Shown here one piece after another: positions 40,842-50,928 of a stretch of DNA of 64,000 nt (the first letter of the stretch is position 1; the number at the start of each line of letters is the position of its first letter). Location: assembly GCA_964035575.1 (NCBI GenBank), contig OZ037895.1, positions 248,001 to 312,000 of the forward strand. The letters are read 5' to 3'. The position numbers were made by a program, and so were the translations under genes. The stretch is from Rhynchopus sp. YZ270_cl-10. Lineage: Eukaryota; Euglenozoa; Diplonemea; Diplonemida; Diplonemidae. A model generated the notes under the pieces. The model saw only the letters and a program-made list of their open reading frames with translations, was not told where the DNA came from and searched no databases.

Positions 40842-41422
40842 TTATTTCCCTGCGAAAAATCTATAAAAAAATACTAGTGTGCGTGCATACCTCCCACCAT
40901 CTGCACACCACCAACGTTCCCTCCTCCTTCAGCCGATATGTATCCTGGCTGGACGCCAACTTTGAGGTTGAGCTGTCCTGGTGGTGGGTAGTCCTTCGAT
41001 GGCGCGCAGCAGGTGTGCCCCGGGTTGACACCGTTGCGGTGGAGTGTTCTGTGCATCTGGCAGATGGCGCACTCTGTGCAGAAGAACGCGGTACAGCAGT
41101 CCTTGCAGCCGTCCCCGTAGATGTTGTACTTCCGCCTCAGGGGGCCACGGATGAGACAGACGTGGCACATCGAAGTGTGTGGCACGCCAAAGACACAGCA
41201 GAAAGCATGCACCAAGCACGCTGGCATGTTCAAGCTATCAGGTATCCCGTCTTTAGCATCATGTACCCGCGACACGGCGCAAATAGTACACCAAAACACA
41301 TCACAACACACCCCACAGTCCTCCGTACAAGAGCACAACCCCCCTTCCCACATCTGCGGCAGGTTTGCCACTCCTGGGAGGTTCCCGACATTGACGTTGA
41401 CGCTGGCAACGATGTTTGGCAT
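40842..41422 (-). CDS. PLAC8 (cysteine-rich) family protein
   Basis: About 180 residues with the paired Cys-rich blocks of the PLAC8/Cys-rich family: MWEGGLCSCTEDCGVCCDVF, WCTICAV, then CCTAFFCTECAICQMHRTL. Members act in metal homeostasis, organ size or cell stress depending on lineage, and are often membrane-associated through the Cys-rich hydrophobic stretches. The ATG is at 41422. The simple frame stops at 40874, but GGGAG|GTATGC at 40891/40890 looks like a donor; splicing to the acceptor CGCAG (40850-40851) would replace the last residues with Gly-Lys and a stop at 40842, leaving a 41-nt intron. Either end changes only a few residues. Confidence 0.8.
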
Positions 41423-42062
41423 TGTTTTTAAAAAATGGCGCTTTTTTACCTAAAAGCTGTCAAAATCGGGGAATGTGGTACAGAGGTATGACTAAATAGA
41501 GGGGGGGAAATGTCTTTTTTTTTTGAGAGGGAGATAGAACTGACTGTTCGGGGGAGGGTGAGAAAAAAAGGCTGAAAGATGTCGTAGCGTGCAGAGCAGG
41601 CAGTACATCTTTATCAACTAAAAAAACGGTATAAAAAAGTGAAGCCTGCCTGAAAGATGGATGGACCGAAGTGGCCGCAAATATCGTTTTCAGGCAGAAT
41701 GAATGGATTGTCCTCTTTCCTCTGAGAGGAAAAGAGGGGGTGGGGCACAGCAGAGATACAGAGGAGAAGGAACAAAAAAAAAACAAAAAAAATGCCACAC
41801 AAAGCTGTTTGATTTACGGAGAAAGCTCTAAGCCTCTCGTCGCCTTAAAACTTTCTTTTCCCGATAAAAACAAAAAACACATATTTTTTTCCAATCCACT
41901 CTACCGTGAGACAAACAAAAGGAAATGCCCATAAAAAACTGAGATTTTTTAACCCAATTTCACCCCCTTTTTTTTCACACGCGGAATTTAACACTAAATT
42001 GAGACATTGGGGGGTTTTTTTTCATCTTTTTATATTGAACAGTCAAAAAAGGTAATCGGAGA
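41423..42062. other. Gap, one F1 scrap
   Basis: An F1-like segment lies at 41825-41860 (gctctaagcctctcgtcgcc). The remainder is A/T runs. No gene seen. Confidence 0.45.
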
Positions 42063-43076
42063 TCAGAGCTGCTTACCGAAGGCGACTCCGTTGGTGGAGG
42101 GGTCGACGTAGTGAGCGGCCTCCTGGCAGTTGCCACCGTCCTCGTCACAGGGGTAGTTCTTCTCGGTCCAGGTCTTGGGGGTGGCCCAGGAGCAGGAGTC
42201 CTCGAGGCAGAGGTCCTCACCAGAGCCACGGGAGACCTTGAAGAATCCACGCTCGCCCCAGTACTCGCCCCAGGAGTTGCGCACCACCCAGTACTTCTCG
42301 CCGTTGGTCTCACCCCACCCGACGACGGAGATGGCGTGGTCGGCTCCCTTGCATTTGCCAGAGGCAATCCCGCCGTGGTAGTCCAGAATGGCAGGCGCGT
42401 AGATGCCGCACCCAATCGGTCCACGCGCGTAGATCTCCTTCATCATGGCCTCCTCGCCAATGATGGTGCCGTGCTCGGCAATGGTCGCGTTGGGGAAGTG
42501 GGAGACTCCACGGCAGACTCCTCCCGAGGCGGTGAAGGTGGAGCACGTTCTGCAGGTGTTCATCGCAGAGCATGTGGTGTCCACGTGTGCGCAGAAGCCC
42601 TCAGTCTGGTCGCTCTTCTCGCTGGAGCATGCGAGGTAGGGCTGGCAGGTGTCGAAGACCACTCCGTCCTTGTGCCTCTTGATCCACATGTAGGCGATTC
42701 CGGTGGAGCCTCCGTCGCAGGAGCCGGCGTATCCGCAGTTCATGATGTGCTGGACGGAGAGGGCGATCTCAATTCCCTTAGCCTTGCGAGCGATCTTGAT
42801 GCGGTCCGCAAGCGCAGACACGGCGGCGTGTGCCCAGCACGACCCGCAGTACTGCGGGATGTGCTGGTTCAGGTTCTTCGTCAGGTAGTTCGTTCCGTTG
42901 ACATCTCCCCACGAGAAGGTGGTGGGCAGGTCCGCGGTGGGAACGTATGTGTGCGGCTCGGGGCTCGTCACGGAGTCCTCGTACCCACGCTTCACGTCCT
43001 CGGCCTTCGACCACAGAGTGGAGACACGTGCCTCGGCAGAGGCAACGCACAGCAGTGCTGCAACAGCGAAACGCAT
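42063..43076 (-). CDS. CTSZ: Cathepsin X/Z-type cysteine protease
   Basis: A 337-residue papain-family (C1A) protease. A signal peptide (residues 1-17) sends it to the lysosome or secretion. The short propeptide and the diagnostic HIPQYCGSCWAHA motif (catalytic C80, preceded by the HIP insertion) identify cathepsin X, a carboxypeptidase. The catalytic His247 is in GADHAISVVGWG and Asn267 in VVRNSWGEYWGERG. Many paired Cys residues are conserved. Codons are markedly richer in G/C third positions (GTC, CTC, AAG) than those of neighbours, which suggests strong expression. Its 3' end is followed by T-rich sequence. One exon. Confidence 0.93.
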   Translation of the reverse strand: MRFAVAALLCVASAEARVSTLWSKAEDVKRGYEDSVTSPEPHTYVPTADLPTTFSWGDVNGTNYLTKNLNQHIPQYCGSCWAHAAVSALADRIKIARKAKGIEIALSVQHIMNCGYAGSCDGGSTGIAYMWIKRHKDGVVFDTCQPYLACSSEKSDQTEGFCAHVDTTCSAMNTCRTCSTFTASGGVCRGVSHFPNATIAEHGTIIGEEAMMKEIYARGPIGCGIYAPAILDYHGGIASGKCKGADHAISVVGWGETNGEKYWVVRNSWGEYWGERGFFKVSRGSGEDLCLEDSCSWATPKTWTEKNYPCDEDGGNCQEAAHYVDPSTNGVAFGKQL

Positions 43077-43094
43077 TGTTGAAAAGTGATGAGT

Positions 43095-43141
43095 CTGAGC
43101 GAAAGGATCGGGAGAGGAGGAAGAGGAGGGAGAGGGAGGGG
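43095..43141 (-). promoter_or_regulatory. Pyrimidine tract and trans-splice acceptor of cathepsin X
   Basis: Over 40 bases of almost pure C/T on the minus strand end in GCTCAG (AG at 43096-43095), 18 bases before the ATG. The strongest such site in the window. Confidence 0.55.
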
Positions 43142-43458
43142 GTGATTTGATAAAGTCAATGTGCGAAACACAGCAAAAAAAATCGAAGAAAAGTTTATAA
43201 AGATGAACCCGAGGCTCTCACAGCTGCGGCACCTTGAAGCTATCAAAACTGGGGGAAGAGGAGAATGCGGAGGGGGAAAGTGAGCATGGTGAAAGAGGTG
43301 GAGGGGGGGGAAAGGTTGTTTCTCGTTTCGCCAGTTTGTGTTTTGGGTATTTTGTTTTGGTGGTTTTTATTGTTTTTGTTTGGTTAGAAGTACCCCAAAT
43401 AGAAGAGGCGTAAGAGGAGAGAAAAAAACGTCCGTTTTTGTTCCTTTTTATGCTCTTA

Positions 43459-44204
43459 TTAACCGACCATGCTGCGCTTTCTCCCACGCGCCTTTACTTT
43501 CTCGAGTCGTTCTAGAGTTTTTGCTGCTTTGTTCGCATGACGCTTGTAAGACGCCATCACCTCTGAACAGAAACCATCTTTCCCGGAGTGCGTGCTCTGT
43601 TTTGTGAGAAGTGTTTTGTGTCCGTTATATCTCTTCCCCATACCTCCACCGCACGCTCCAGAACGTACAAATCCACAGCAAAATCCTCGGGAAGATTGCT
43701 CTTCGTGGACAATCCAAAGTCGATCACGTATGTTAACTGTGTTGTTGTTTTTGTTTTGTAAATATCGGGAATTCTTTAACATACCCCAGTTGCATCGCAC
43801 ATCAAGTTTGATGTGGTCAGATCTCCATGAACGAGCTCCACGTTGTGGACGTTGGCAACGGTTTCGCCAACCTTTGCTGCGAGGATGGCAAGCTGCATGG
43901 GGTCGTCTGTGCGGTCGATGACTTCACGGAGGGGACGGCTGTTTTGTATCTCCTCGATGTAGAGTGTCATGGTGTGCATGTCCACGTGGTACACGCAGGG
44001 TGCACGCACACCAGCGTTCCTGCATCGCATCAAGGACTTCGCCTCGCCGATCATGCGCTTGCTGCGCAGCTGCAGGTCCAGCCGTTCCAGCCGGTAGTCC
44101 TTCGCAAAGCGTTCCTTCACAATGCACGGCCGCCCATGATAGCTCCCCCGATACACCCGCGCCTCCGCCCCACTAAAGATGAGCTCCCCCACCTCAATCC
44201 CCAT
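43459..44204 (-). CDS. BUD32: BUD32 / TP53RK atypical kinase of the KEOPS complex, three exons
   Basis: A 216-residue atypical protein kinase/ATPase that supports t6A tRNA modification in KEOPS. Exons: 43785-44204, 43644-43736, 43596-43459 (end at 43459). Introns of 48 and 47 nt have donors GTATGT and GTATGG, both phase 0. Visible: GAEARVYRG, ATP Lys30 (PCIVKERF), HGDLTTSNLM (D128, N133), DFGLS (146-150) and the family-specific C-terminus KVKARGRKRSMVG. Length is minimal, as in archaeal Bud32. Start chosen at the ATG at 44204; a CTGCAG acceptor sits two bases before it. Confidence 0.93.
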
Positions 44205-45013
44205 TGCTGCAGATGATCCTACCTCTAGGATGAGAACCACCTATAGACCCCTTTGTGTACCTACAGGGTGGGAGGGGTTGGAAGAGACGTATTGGCAACG
44301 TTCTGTACAAACCTTGGCAATAATATTATATACAAGCAAAGAGAAGTTGGAAGTGCAAACGCCTCACCGTTCATCGGCGGACGCAGACACTATGAAACAA
44401 AGTTGACTTGAAATACAAAAGCCCTCTCGTGACAGTGTACCTTTGGTGCATGACTGAGTGGACCCCAACCGGATAAACAAAAGGGAGGGGTGAGAGAGTT
44501 GATTGGCTTATTTTGGGTTTTTGGGTGGTGCGCAAAGTGGGGCTGCACGCATGGGGAAGCAAGAAAAGGACAAGAGAGCAAGACGAAAAGACCCTCAAAC
44601 AAAAAAAAAAAATCCCCCACCCTACCCGAAATTCCCCAGGTATTAAACAGCTTGTCACAAAGAGAAGTTGTGCAGAACATCGGAGGATGCAGGCACTCGG
44701 TTCTTCTTTGCAAGGCTATCAAGAAAAATAAGGCAAGGACAAAAAAAAAACGGCTTCGCAAAAATCGCAGTGGAATTTTGCAAGCCCTCCGCGCTATGCA
44801 CACCACACATTCACCTCACTCCAAAATGGACAATATTCTGCAGAACTAACCCATAACTGATTGTTTTACCATATTTACCAAATACAAACTCCCCCCCCAT
44901 CCCCCATCACCCACCTTTTGCACACATAAATACAACACCATGTGGACGCAACCGAACCCTCTACAGTACTGTTCACAGCTTTGTGGTGTTTTACATCTTT
45001 TCGCCCTCTTTTT
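44205..45013. other. Gap with F5 and F2 copies
   Basis: F5 (LINE-tail) scrap at 44343-44398 (gttggaagtgcaaacgcctc, cgttcatcggcggacgcag) joined directly to an F2 copy at 44405-44460 (ttgaaatacaaaagccctct, cgtgacagtgtacc). No gene seen. Confidence 0.55.
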
Positions 45014-46051
45014 TTACGCGCTTTTCGCACAGTGCATCGCCTGCACCGCGGTCACCGCTACCGTGCTTACTATGTCATCTACAGAACACCCGCGACTCAA
45101 ATCGTTGACCGGCCTTCTGAGACCCTGCAGCACCGGCCCAAGCACCATGCACCCCGTACTCTGCTGCACCGCCTTATACGTTATATTCCCACAGTTCAAA
45201 TCGGGGAACACAAACACCGAGCGTGCACCTTCCGATGTCACACCTTTTTGACGTGCTATCTCTACTGAGAAGGCGGCGTCGTACTGCAGGGGGCCTGATA
45301 CTGGCACGTGCACTCTATCATTCTTCACCAATTGGGCTGCAATATCAACCGCCTCTCGTACATGAGCCACTTGAGGACCATCATTACTCATCCCCGTTGC
45401 ATACGACAGCAACGCAACATCCGGGTCAATCCCAAAGCACGACGACGTCAACGCCGACGCAGCTGCGATTCTTGCCAATTCTTCAGAGTTCGGACTGACC
45501 TGCAACGCACAGTCCGCATACACCACCACCCTCCCTGCGAGAAGCATGAACATAAGCGACGACACGATCCCCCCAGGGGGCTTTCCTATAAACTGCAACG
45601 CCGGGCGGATGGTGTCTGCAGAGGTGTGCACCGCCCCGCTGACCATCCCGTCTACGTCTCCAGATGCAACCATCATCGTCGCGAACACTGGGGGGTCGTC
45701 CAGGAGTGTGTGCGCATCGGGGAGGGTAAGGTTTTTGTGCTTACGGAGAGCGCACATTGTATGCGCATAGTTGTCACGCAGTGGGGTGGTGGTGTTGTCC
45801 ACGATGTGGATGGCGTCGTGCGATGGGTCGTTCGGAGAGGCCTTCTGCAGACTCTGTCGAATCGTCGTTTCGTTGCCAATAAGGGTCACATCCGCAAGCC
45901 CCCGTCTCACAACCTCGCATGCAGCCGCCAACACCCTCGGGTCCCCCGGTTCGGGGAGAACGATACGCTGGCGGGTGTCCTGAGCGCACCCCCACAACCT
46001 CTTCAGAAATGACTCCGAAGTGATACCACGTCGTTGTACATTGCGAAGCAT
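45014..46051 (-). CDS. pta: Phosphate acetyltransferase (phosphotransacetylase)
   Basis: A 345-residue Pta that interconverts acetyl-CoA and acetyl phosphate. Visible: RIVLPEPGDPRVLAAACEVV, MMVASGDVDGMVSGAVHTSA, IRPALQFIGKPPGGIVSSLM, YADCALQVSPNSEELARIA, SGPLQYDAAFSVEIARQKG and VFVFPDLNCGNITYKAVQQS, GCMVLGPVLQGLRRPVNDLS. The length equals single-domain bacterial enzymes. The first 22 residues (MLRNVQRRGITSESFLKRLW) are Arg-rich and free of acids except one Glu, like a mitochondrial presequence, so acetate metabolism in the mitochondrion is likely (inference). The partner acetate kinase is not in the window. Eukaryotic Pta is patchily distributed. A CTACTAAC branch-like motif lies just upstream, but no AG precedes the ATG nearby. 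Confidence 0.92.
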   Translation of the reverse strand: MLRNVQRRGITSESFLKRLWGCAQDTRQRIVLPEPGDPRVLAAACEVVRRGLADVTLIGNETTIRQSLQKASPNDPSHDAIHIVDNTTTPLRDNYAHTMCALRKHKNLTLPDAHTLLDDPPVFATMMVASGDVDGMVSGAVHTSADTIRPALQFIGKPPGGIVSSLMFMLLAGRVVVYADCALQVSPNSEELARIAAASALTSSCFGIDPDVALLSYATGMSNDGPQVAHVREAVDIAAQLVKNDRVHVPVSGPLQYDAAFSVEIARQKGVTSEGARSVFVFPDLNCGNITYKAVQQSTGCMVLGPVLQGLRRPVNDLSRGCSVDDIVSTVAVTAVQAMHCAKSA

Positions 46052-48140
46052 GGATAAAGGGTTAGTAGAAGAGGGGGAGAAAAGGGGTGGTGGTTTAAAA
46101 AAATAAAATCAAAAAAATTGGTTGGTTTCTCTCTATTGCTTTGGTCTTTTTTGGCGAAAGAAGAAGGGAGGGGAAAGGGGGTGATTTAAGTAGAAAAATG
46201 TGTACGATGAAAACCGTGAGGTAAAAAGGCTTAAGGTGAAAAGGTTACCTGAGGGAGGGGGGGGTTGATTGGCGGAGGGAGGGAGGAAGGGGGAAATGGA
46301 GTGTTAAGAAAATATGACTGTGGTGTCGTGTGGGGTTCGTATATTTTTGTTTCACACATTAGTTCTTTTGCTGGTCATGCCTTTTGTTTTACCCTACCCC
46401 ACACACAGTTACTATTCTGTTCACAACTGCATTTCTTTTTTTTCTTCTCTAAAAAAAAAAAACAAATGACAACGTGAGTCACACTCTGTTGATCTCCACA
46501 GTTGCTCAGGGGGGTGCATTTCGTTCTGAGTGTCCAGCTTTTTGCTGTTGTAACATTTTCTTTTGCCCTCAATAGTGCGGCACGCTCCAAAAAATTAAGT
46601 CAATTTTTTTATGTACTTCTGCTCAAATGTATACCAAAACCTGCTGAACGTGCCATACCATCTAAATAAAGTAAAATAAATTGGTGCTCTGGGAAATCTG
46701 TCAACGACCTGTCAAATATAGGGTGCCCTTTTTGAAAATTTACCATTGCATTTGTGGGGTTTTTCCCCTACCCAAAATCGTAAGGGAAATTAAAAAATGG
46801 GACCCCCCGTACGTCAACGACCGGTCAATCTCAATAAGATCGACCCCCCCCACACAGAAGGAAACAAAACTTGAAAAAAAAAAAAGAAAAAAAAAAGTAA
46901 AGAGAGCTTGAATAGTGCAAACTCTTCACTATTCATCGACGGACGCAGGCACTGAAATCTAAAGAAAAGGTTTTTAATTAGATTCATATACTTTCAGTTC
47001 GCAGAATTGAAAGTATTTGAGAGATCTAAAGAAACGCTGAAAGATGAATCTGCCCCACGTACAAACACATCTTTTAAACAGAAATGATTGGAGGTATACA
47101 ATACACTCAAAAAGAAAGGGAAAAAAAACTGCGTCTTTTTAAATTACGCTCTGAAGGTATTCTCAAATAGGGAAAAATGGGGGTGAAATTGTGCAAGAGA
47201 AAAAAATGCCCTTTTTTTCAGCCATTCTTCATCCCGTTCTTGCGATTGCAAAAGAGAGAAGGTGGACAAAAAAAATTTTTGGTAAGATGAAACGCAGCCT
47301 CTGTGCTTAGTCAACTGAAAACAAAACAAAAAAAAAAAAACAAAAAAATCATGAATCATGAATCATGGACAGACGCTAGCATTTCCACGTTTTGGAGCCC
47401 GGTTGTTTCCCTTTGCCATATGGGTGAACCCTTTCCCCCCCTCCCCCATACCCCGCTTGTGAATATATCGATAAAGACCACGTGACTGATGCACATTTTC
47501 TTCTTTACCGACAATCACCCAAGAGATGGTTGTATTGGTGCAGACATCCGAGGATGAGCTCCGCTATACGACACTGTGATTTTCTGGTTGGCTTTCATCA
47601 GCCTTTTGTTTTTTGATAAATTGTTGGAGTAAGTGTAGTTGCCTCGGTTGTGTTGTCACAGTTGTGCAATCTCCACTGTCTTTTTTTTTTTAAATCTCGT
47701 TCGTCACCCTCATCACAGTTGTTATACCTTCATAGTAACAATGCGTTATTACAAAAATAACTTCTGTAAGGGTAGTCGGACAACATCAGCAAAAAAAAAC
47801 TCCATTGTGAGCAATAACTTGTTCCCTCGCTGTAAACATACATCTGAAAATAGAAAAATAGAAAACAAAAAAACAAAAAATACGGAATATAAGGAACGGA
47901 TCGCACTGTGCGTACTGAAAAAGAGAGAGAAAAAAAAGGTCAGTTATTTTTGGTTTTGTTTTTGTGGTATACAAAAAAAAAGGTAAAGTTTTAAGAGTTG
48001 GTACCTGCAAACCCCACTAAAAAAAAACAATACCGGAATGTGGTAATTCATGACAGATGCTTTGCTTTGCTGATGCGTTCCAGGTTCCACCTTAAACCTC
48101 TCTTTGCTACCTTCAATTACGAAAGGAAAAGAGAACAATA

Positions 48141-48220
48141 TAAAACCCCCCCTCCCGTATAATATTTACATACGCCTATTATTGACATAACTTTAAATAT
48201 AATACGGGAGGGGGGTTTTA
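48141..48220. repeat. Palindrome with 27-base arms
   Basis: Left taaaac...ctcccgtataatattta and right taaatataatacgggag...gtttta are reverse complements apart from one C/G-run length difference and one base; the spacer is about 25 bases. A MITE-like hairpin, AT-rich at the inner ends. Confidence 0.7.
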
Positions 48221-48712
48221 CGTACGAAGTACACTATAAGACAGCACATGAGTACATCACTACGTTACTAACAAACCTCACCAACACAGGCATCTGCCTC
48301 CTCACCAACGGATTGCCCCAACCGCAATATTGCCTACGAAAAGGAAGGGTAGATTGATAGTACAGGGCACGACACTTTGGGACGCAGGAGACACTCAACG
48401 CTCTGTGGGTTTTCGAAACCCCCCTCCTTTTGCACGAAGGAGGGTTCCTCACATCAGAAGGGCAGGCACACAGACATTTCCCACAAAAAAATACGGAAAA
48501 GAAATTTGACTTGAAATCAGGCACTCCGCTAGGTACTAAAGTTCTGTTGATTGTCAACAGAACTTTTTGAAAATGGGGAAAAAAAGAAAAAAAAAAAAAG
48601 TTCTGCTAAGTGGTTCAGACCCGTTCTACCTGTCAAAAAAGCTCAGGAGAAGAAGATATGGAGAGGTGAGTGCTCAAACGTCCCAAAAAAGTCAAAATCG
48701 GGCGTTGGTAAA

Positions 48713-48760
48713 AAAAAAAGTTGCGTACCGTGCGCCTGCGGCGCAAGCATGTACCCCACC
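48713..48760 (+). repeat. Solo copy of the GCGTACCGTGCGCC motif
   Basis: agttgcgtaccgtgcgcctg and cggcgcaagc match the inverted-repeat arms of the 62661-63777 element (about 62698-62725 and 63707-63740). Only the core hairpin GCGCC-TGC-GGCGC with its leader is shared. Confidence 0.5.
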
Positions 48761-49077
48761 AACGTGGACCATCAACAGAATATTTTCAAAATCGGAAATC
48801 CTAGCGGAGAGCCTGCTTGAAATACAAAAAAAAAAAAAAAAAATCCCTCTCGTAGTGGTGCACCTTGACCGGTGGACACCCGGGTGGACCCCCATTGCTA
48901 CACCCATTTCGAGGAGGGGGGGGGGGGAAATAAAAATGAAAATTTGAAAGATGAATGTGTTCTCTCGTACACACACCATCTAAAAATATGGTGACTTTTG
49001 TTTATTGATTGGGGTATGTCAGTGTGCACAGTGTAGCTATTATTGACTTCGACACATTGATAACAGAGGGCATTGGT

Positions 49078-49108
<31 letters not shown>

Positions 49109-50294
49109 GCACGAAACATGGCACGCTTGCATGAACAAAGAAACGTTTTTGTATGATAAACATAAGCCTGCTTTGCTTAATCATCAAAAAGGGAGAGAAG
49201 TGTAGTCAGATAGAGCAACGTGAACGCTTTGCTCTGCTCAGACTTGATTCTTTGCGTTCGCTATAAAAAAAAACAAAATAAAAAAAAAAGGATTTCCTTT
49301 TTTGGGATTTTTGAACCAATTCATAGCGGGAACATAATTTTTCTGGCCCCCTCAACATCTAAGATCTGGGACATCAAAAAATGAGGAGAAAGAAAATATT
49401 CTATTCGCGCTTACAAATCAAGGTCCTGATTTTGGTTTGCCAAAATATTTTCTTCTTTTTTGTGGAACAAAATAAAAATGCCAAAAAATCACCCATTGGG
49501 AGCTGGAAAAAAAAAAATGTGCTGCTGACTTACTCTAATTATTACCATAATATGGGAGGGAGAAAAACAACGCAAATTTTCATCATATAGACCCCAAAAG
49601 AAGAACAAAGCGGTTCTCTGTGTTAGCCACCTTGAAAGAAAAGAGAAAAAAAATTGCACCTCAAAAAATTCGACTACAAATACAGCGTCTAGTGTACCTT
49701 TGGTACAAATAACCCGTGGACCGCAAGATACAGTGCTATATCCATTGTTCGTGATTGACATCTGGAAAGAAAGAATAGTTGTTGATACAGGCACCTCCGA
49801 TTGACCCACTTGTACGATGACAGCCATCTTACACACATCTTACACATCTTCTTGAAGAAAAAGTTGAAAAACGATGAAAACGTCTCACTGTGCATGACAC
49901 CTCACAAAACCCCTTATCACCATTCCTTCAAAAACACACACCCCCCTATCCCCCCATCACCCTACGGTCTTCGGACCAAATTGAAAACAAAAAACAGACA
50001 AAACATCTAAAATCTTCTCAAAGTGTCATCCCAAAAGGGATGCAAAAAATACCCCATATTTTATACACCCTCCCCTCAGGGGCAGCTATATGGGACACGG
50101 TTTTCTGGCCCCTGGACCCTGGCCCCTACTTAGCGTTACTACCGGCCCCTGTGCCTTCCCCTTAGGGGGTACACTGCCATGTGATTAGGCCCCGGGAAAC
50201 CACCCTGAGGGGGGGAAACCGCTTCAAAAAAAAACCCCCCTTGGTGATCAACTAGAACGCACCCATTAGGGTTGATGATCAGGGGAGGGGATTC

Positions 50295-50527
50295 CAGTAC
50301 AGTACAGTACAGTACAGTACAGTACAGTACAGTACAGTACAGTACAGTACAGTACAGTACAGTACAGTACAGTACAGTACAGTACAGTACAGTACAGTAC
50401 AGTACAGTACAGTACAGTACAGTACAGTACAGTACAGTACAGTACAGTACAGTACAGTACAGTACAGTACAGTACAGTACAGTACAGTACAGTACAGTAC
50501 AGTACAGTACAGTACAGTACAGTACAG
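50295..50527. repeat. Pentanucleotide (AGTAC)n microsatellite
   Basis: About 46 perfect copies of CAGTA in a row. The unit contains the self-complementary GTAC, so each strand can fold. It is perfect enough to be young. Confidence 0.97.
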
Positions 50528-50928
50528 ACAGGTTGTAGCAATCTCAGCTTGGGCGGAGTGCAGTGTCTGTCTTCAGATCAGTTTGGAAGCCATCCCGACA
50601 TCTTTTATGATGTCCCAACTGAGTATTGTACCTGGTGATAGAGGAAAAGTACATGGAATCTCCACTGTATAGCCTACAGTATAGGTGTAAAAAAACTCAA
50701 AAAAAACCTCTCGCGCCTTGGCGAAGAATATTTTTTTTCAAAACCGGCGTTATTTGAAAGATCGGAGTCCGATGATTCCAAAGATAAATTCGGCCCCTAG
50801 AATGGAATTGGTTTATTAATCTGAACGCTGCTTATGACTATTTCCCTAACACTTTGTACGGGGATTTTTTTCATGAAAATAGTCCCGGCCCCTGGCCCCT
50901 ACTTATAGCTGCCCCTGCCTCCCCTCCC

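Larger units (their letters stand above)
46052..50928. other. 5-kb repeat desert
   Basis: No coding frame is supported. Recognised: an F5 scrap (46907-46960), F1 copies (47040-47075, 47280-47325, 49150-49190, 49600-49645), F4 (47524-47585), F3 (47620-47683), a palindrome (48141-48220), an F5-like scrap (48350-48450), F2 (48785-48912 and 49667-49765), F6 (49776-49825), a satellite (50295-50527), and GC-rich segments with ggcccctggcccctactta (50100-50130 and 50888-50910). Confidence 0.6.

Noticed and set aside
50295-50527. CRISPR array
   Set aside because: No unique spacers; it is a simple tandem microsatellite in a eukaryotic genome.
50266-50541. Open frames through the AGTAC array
   Set aside because: A 5-bp perfect repeat without stops is open in several frames by chance; there is no other coding evidence.
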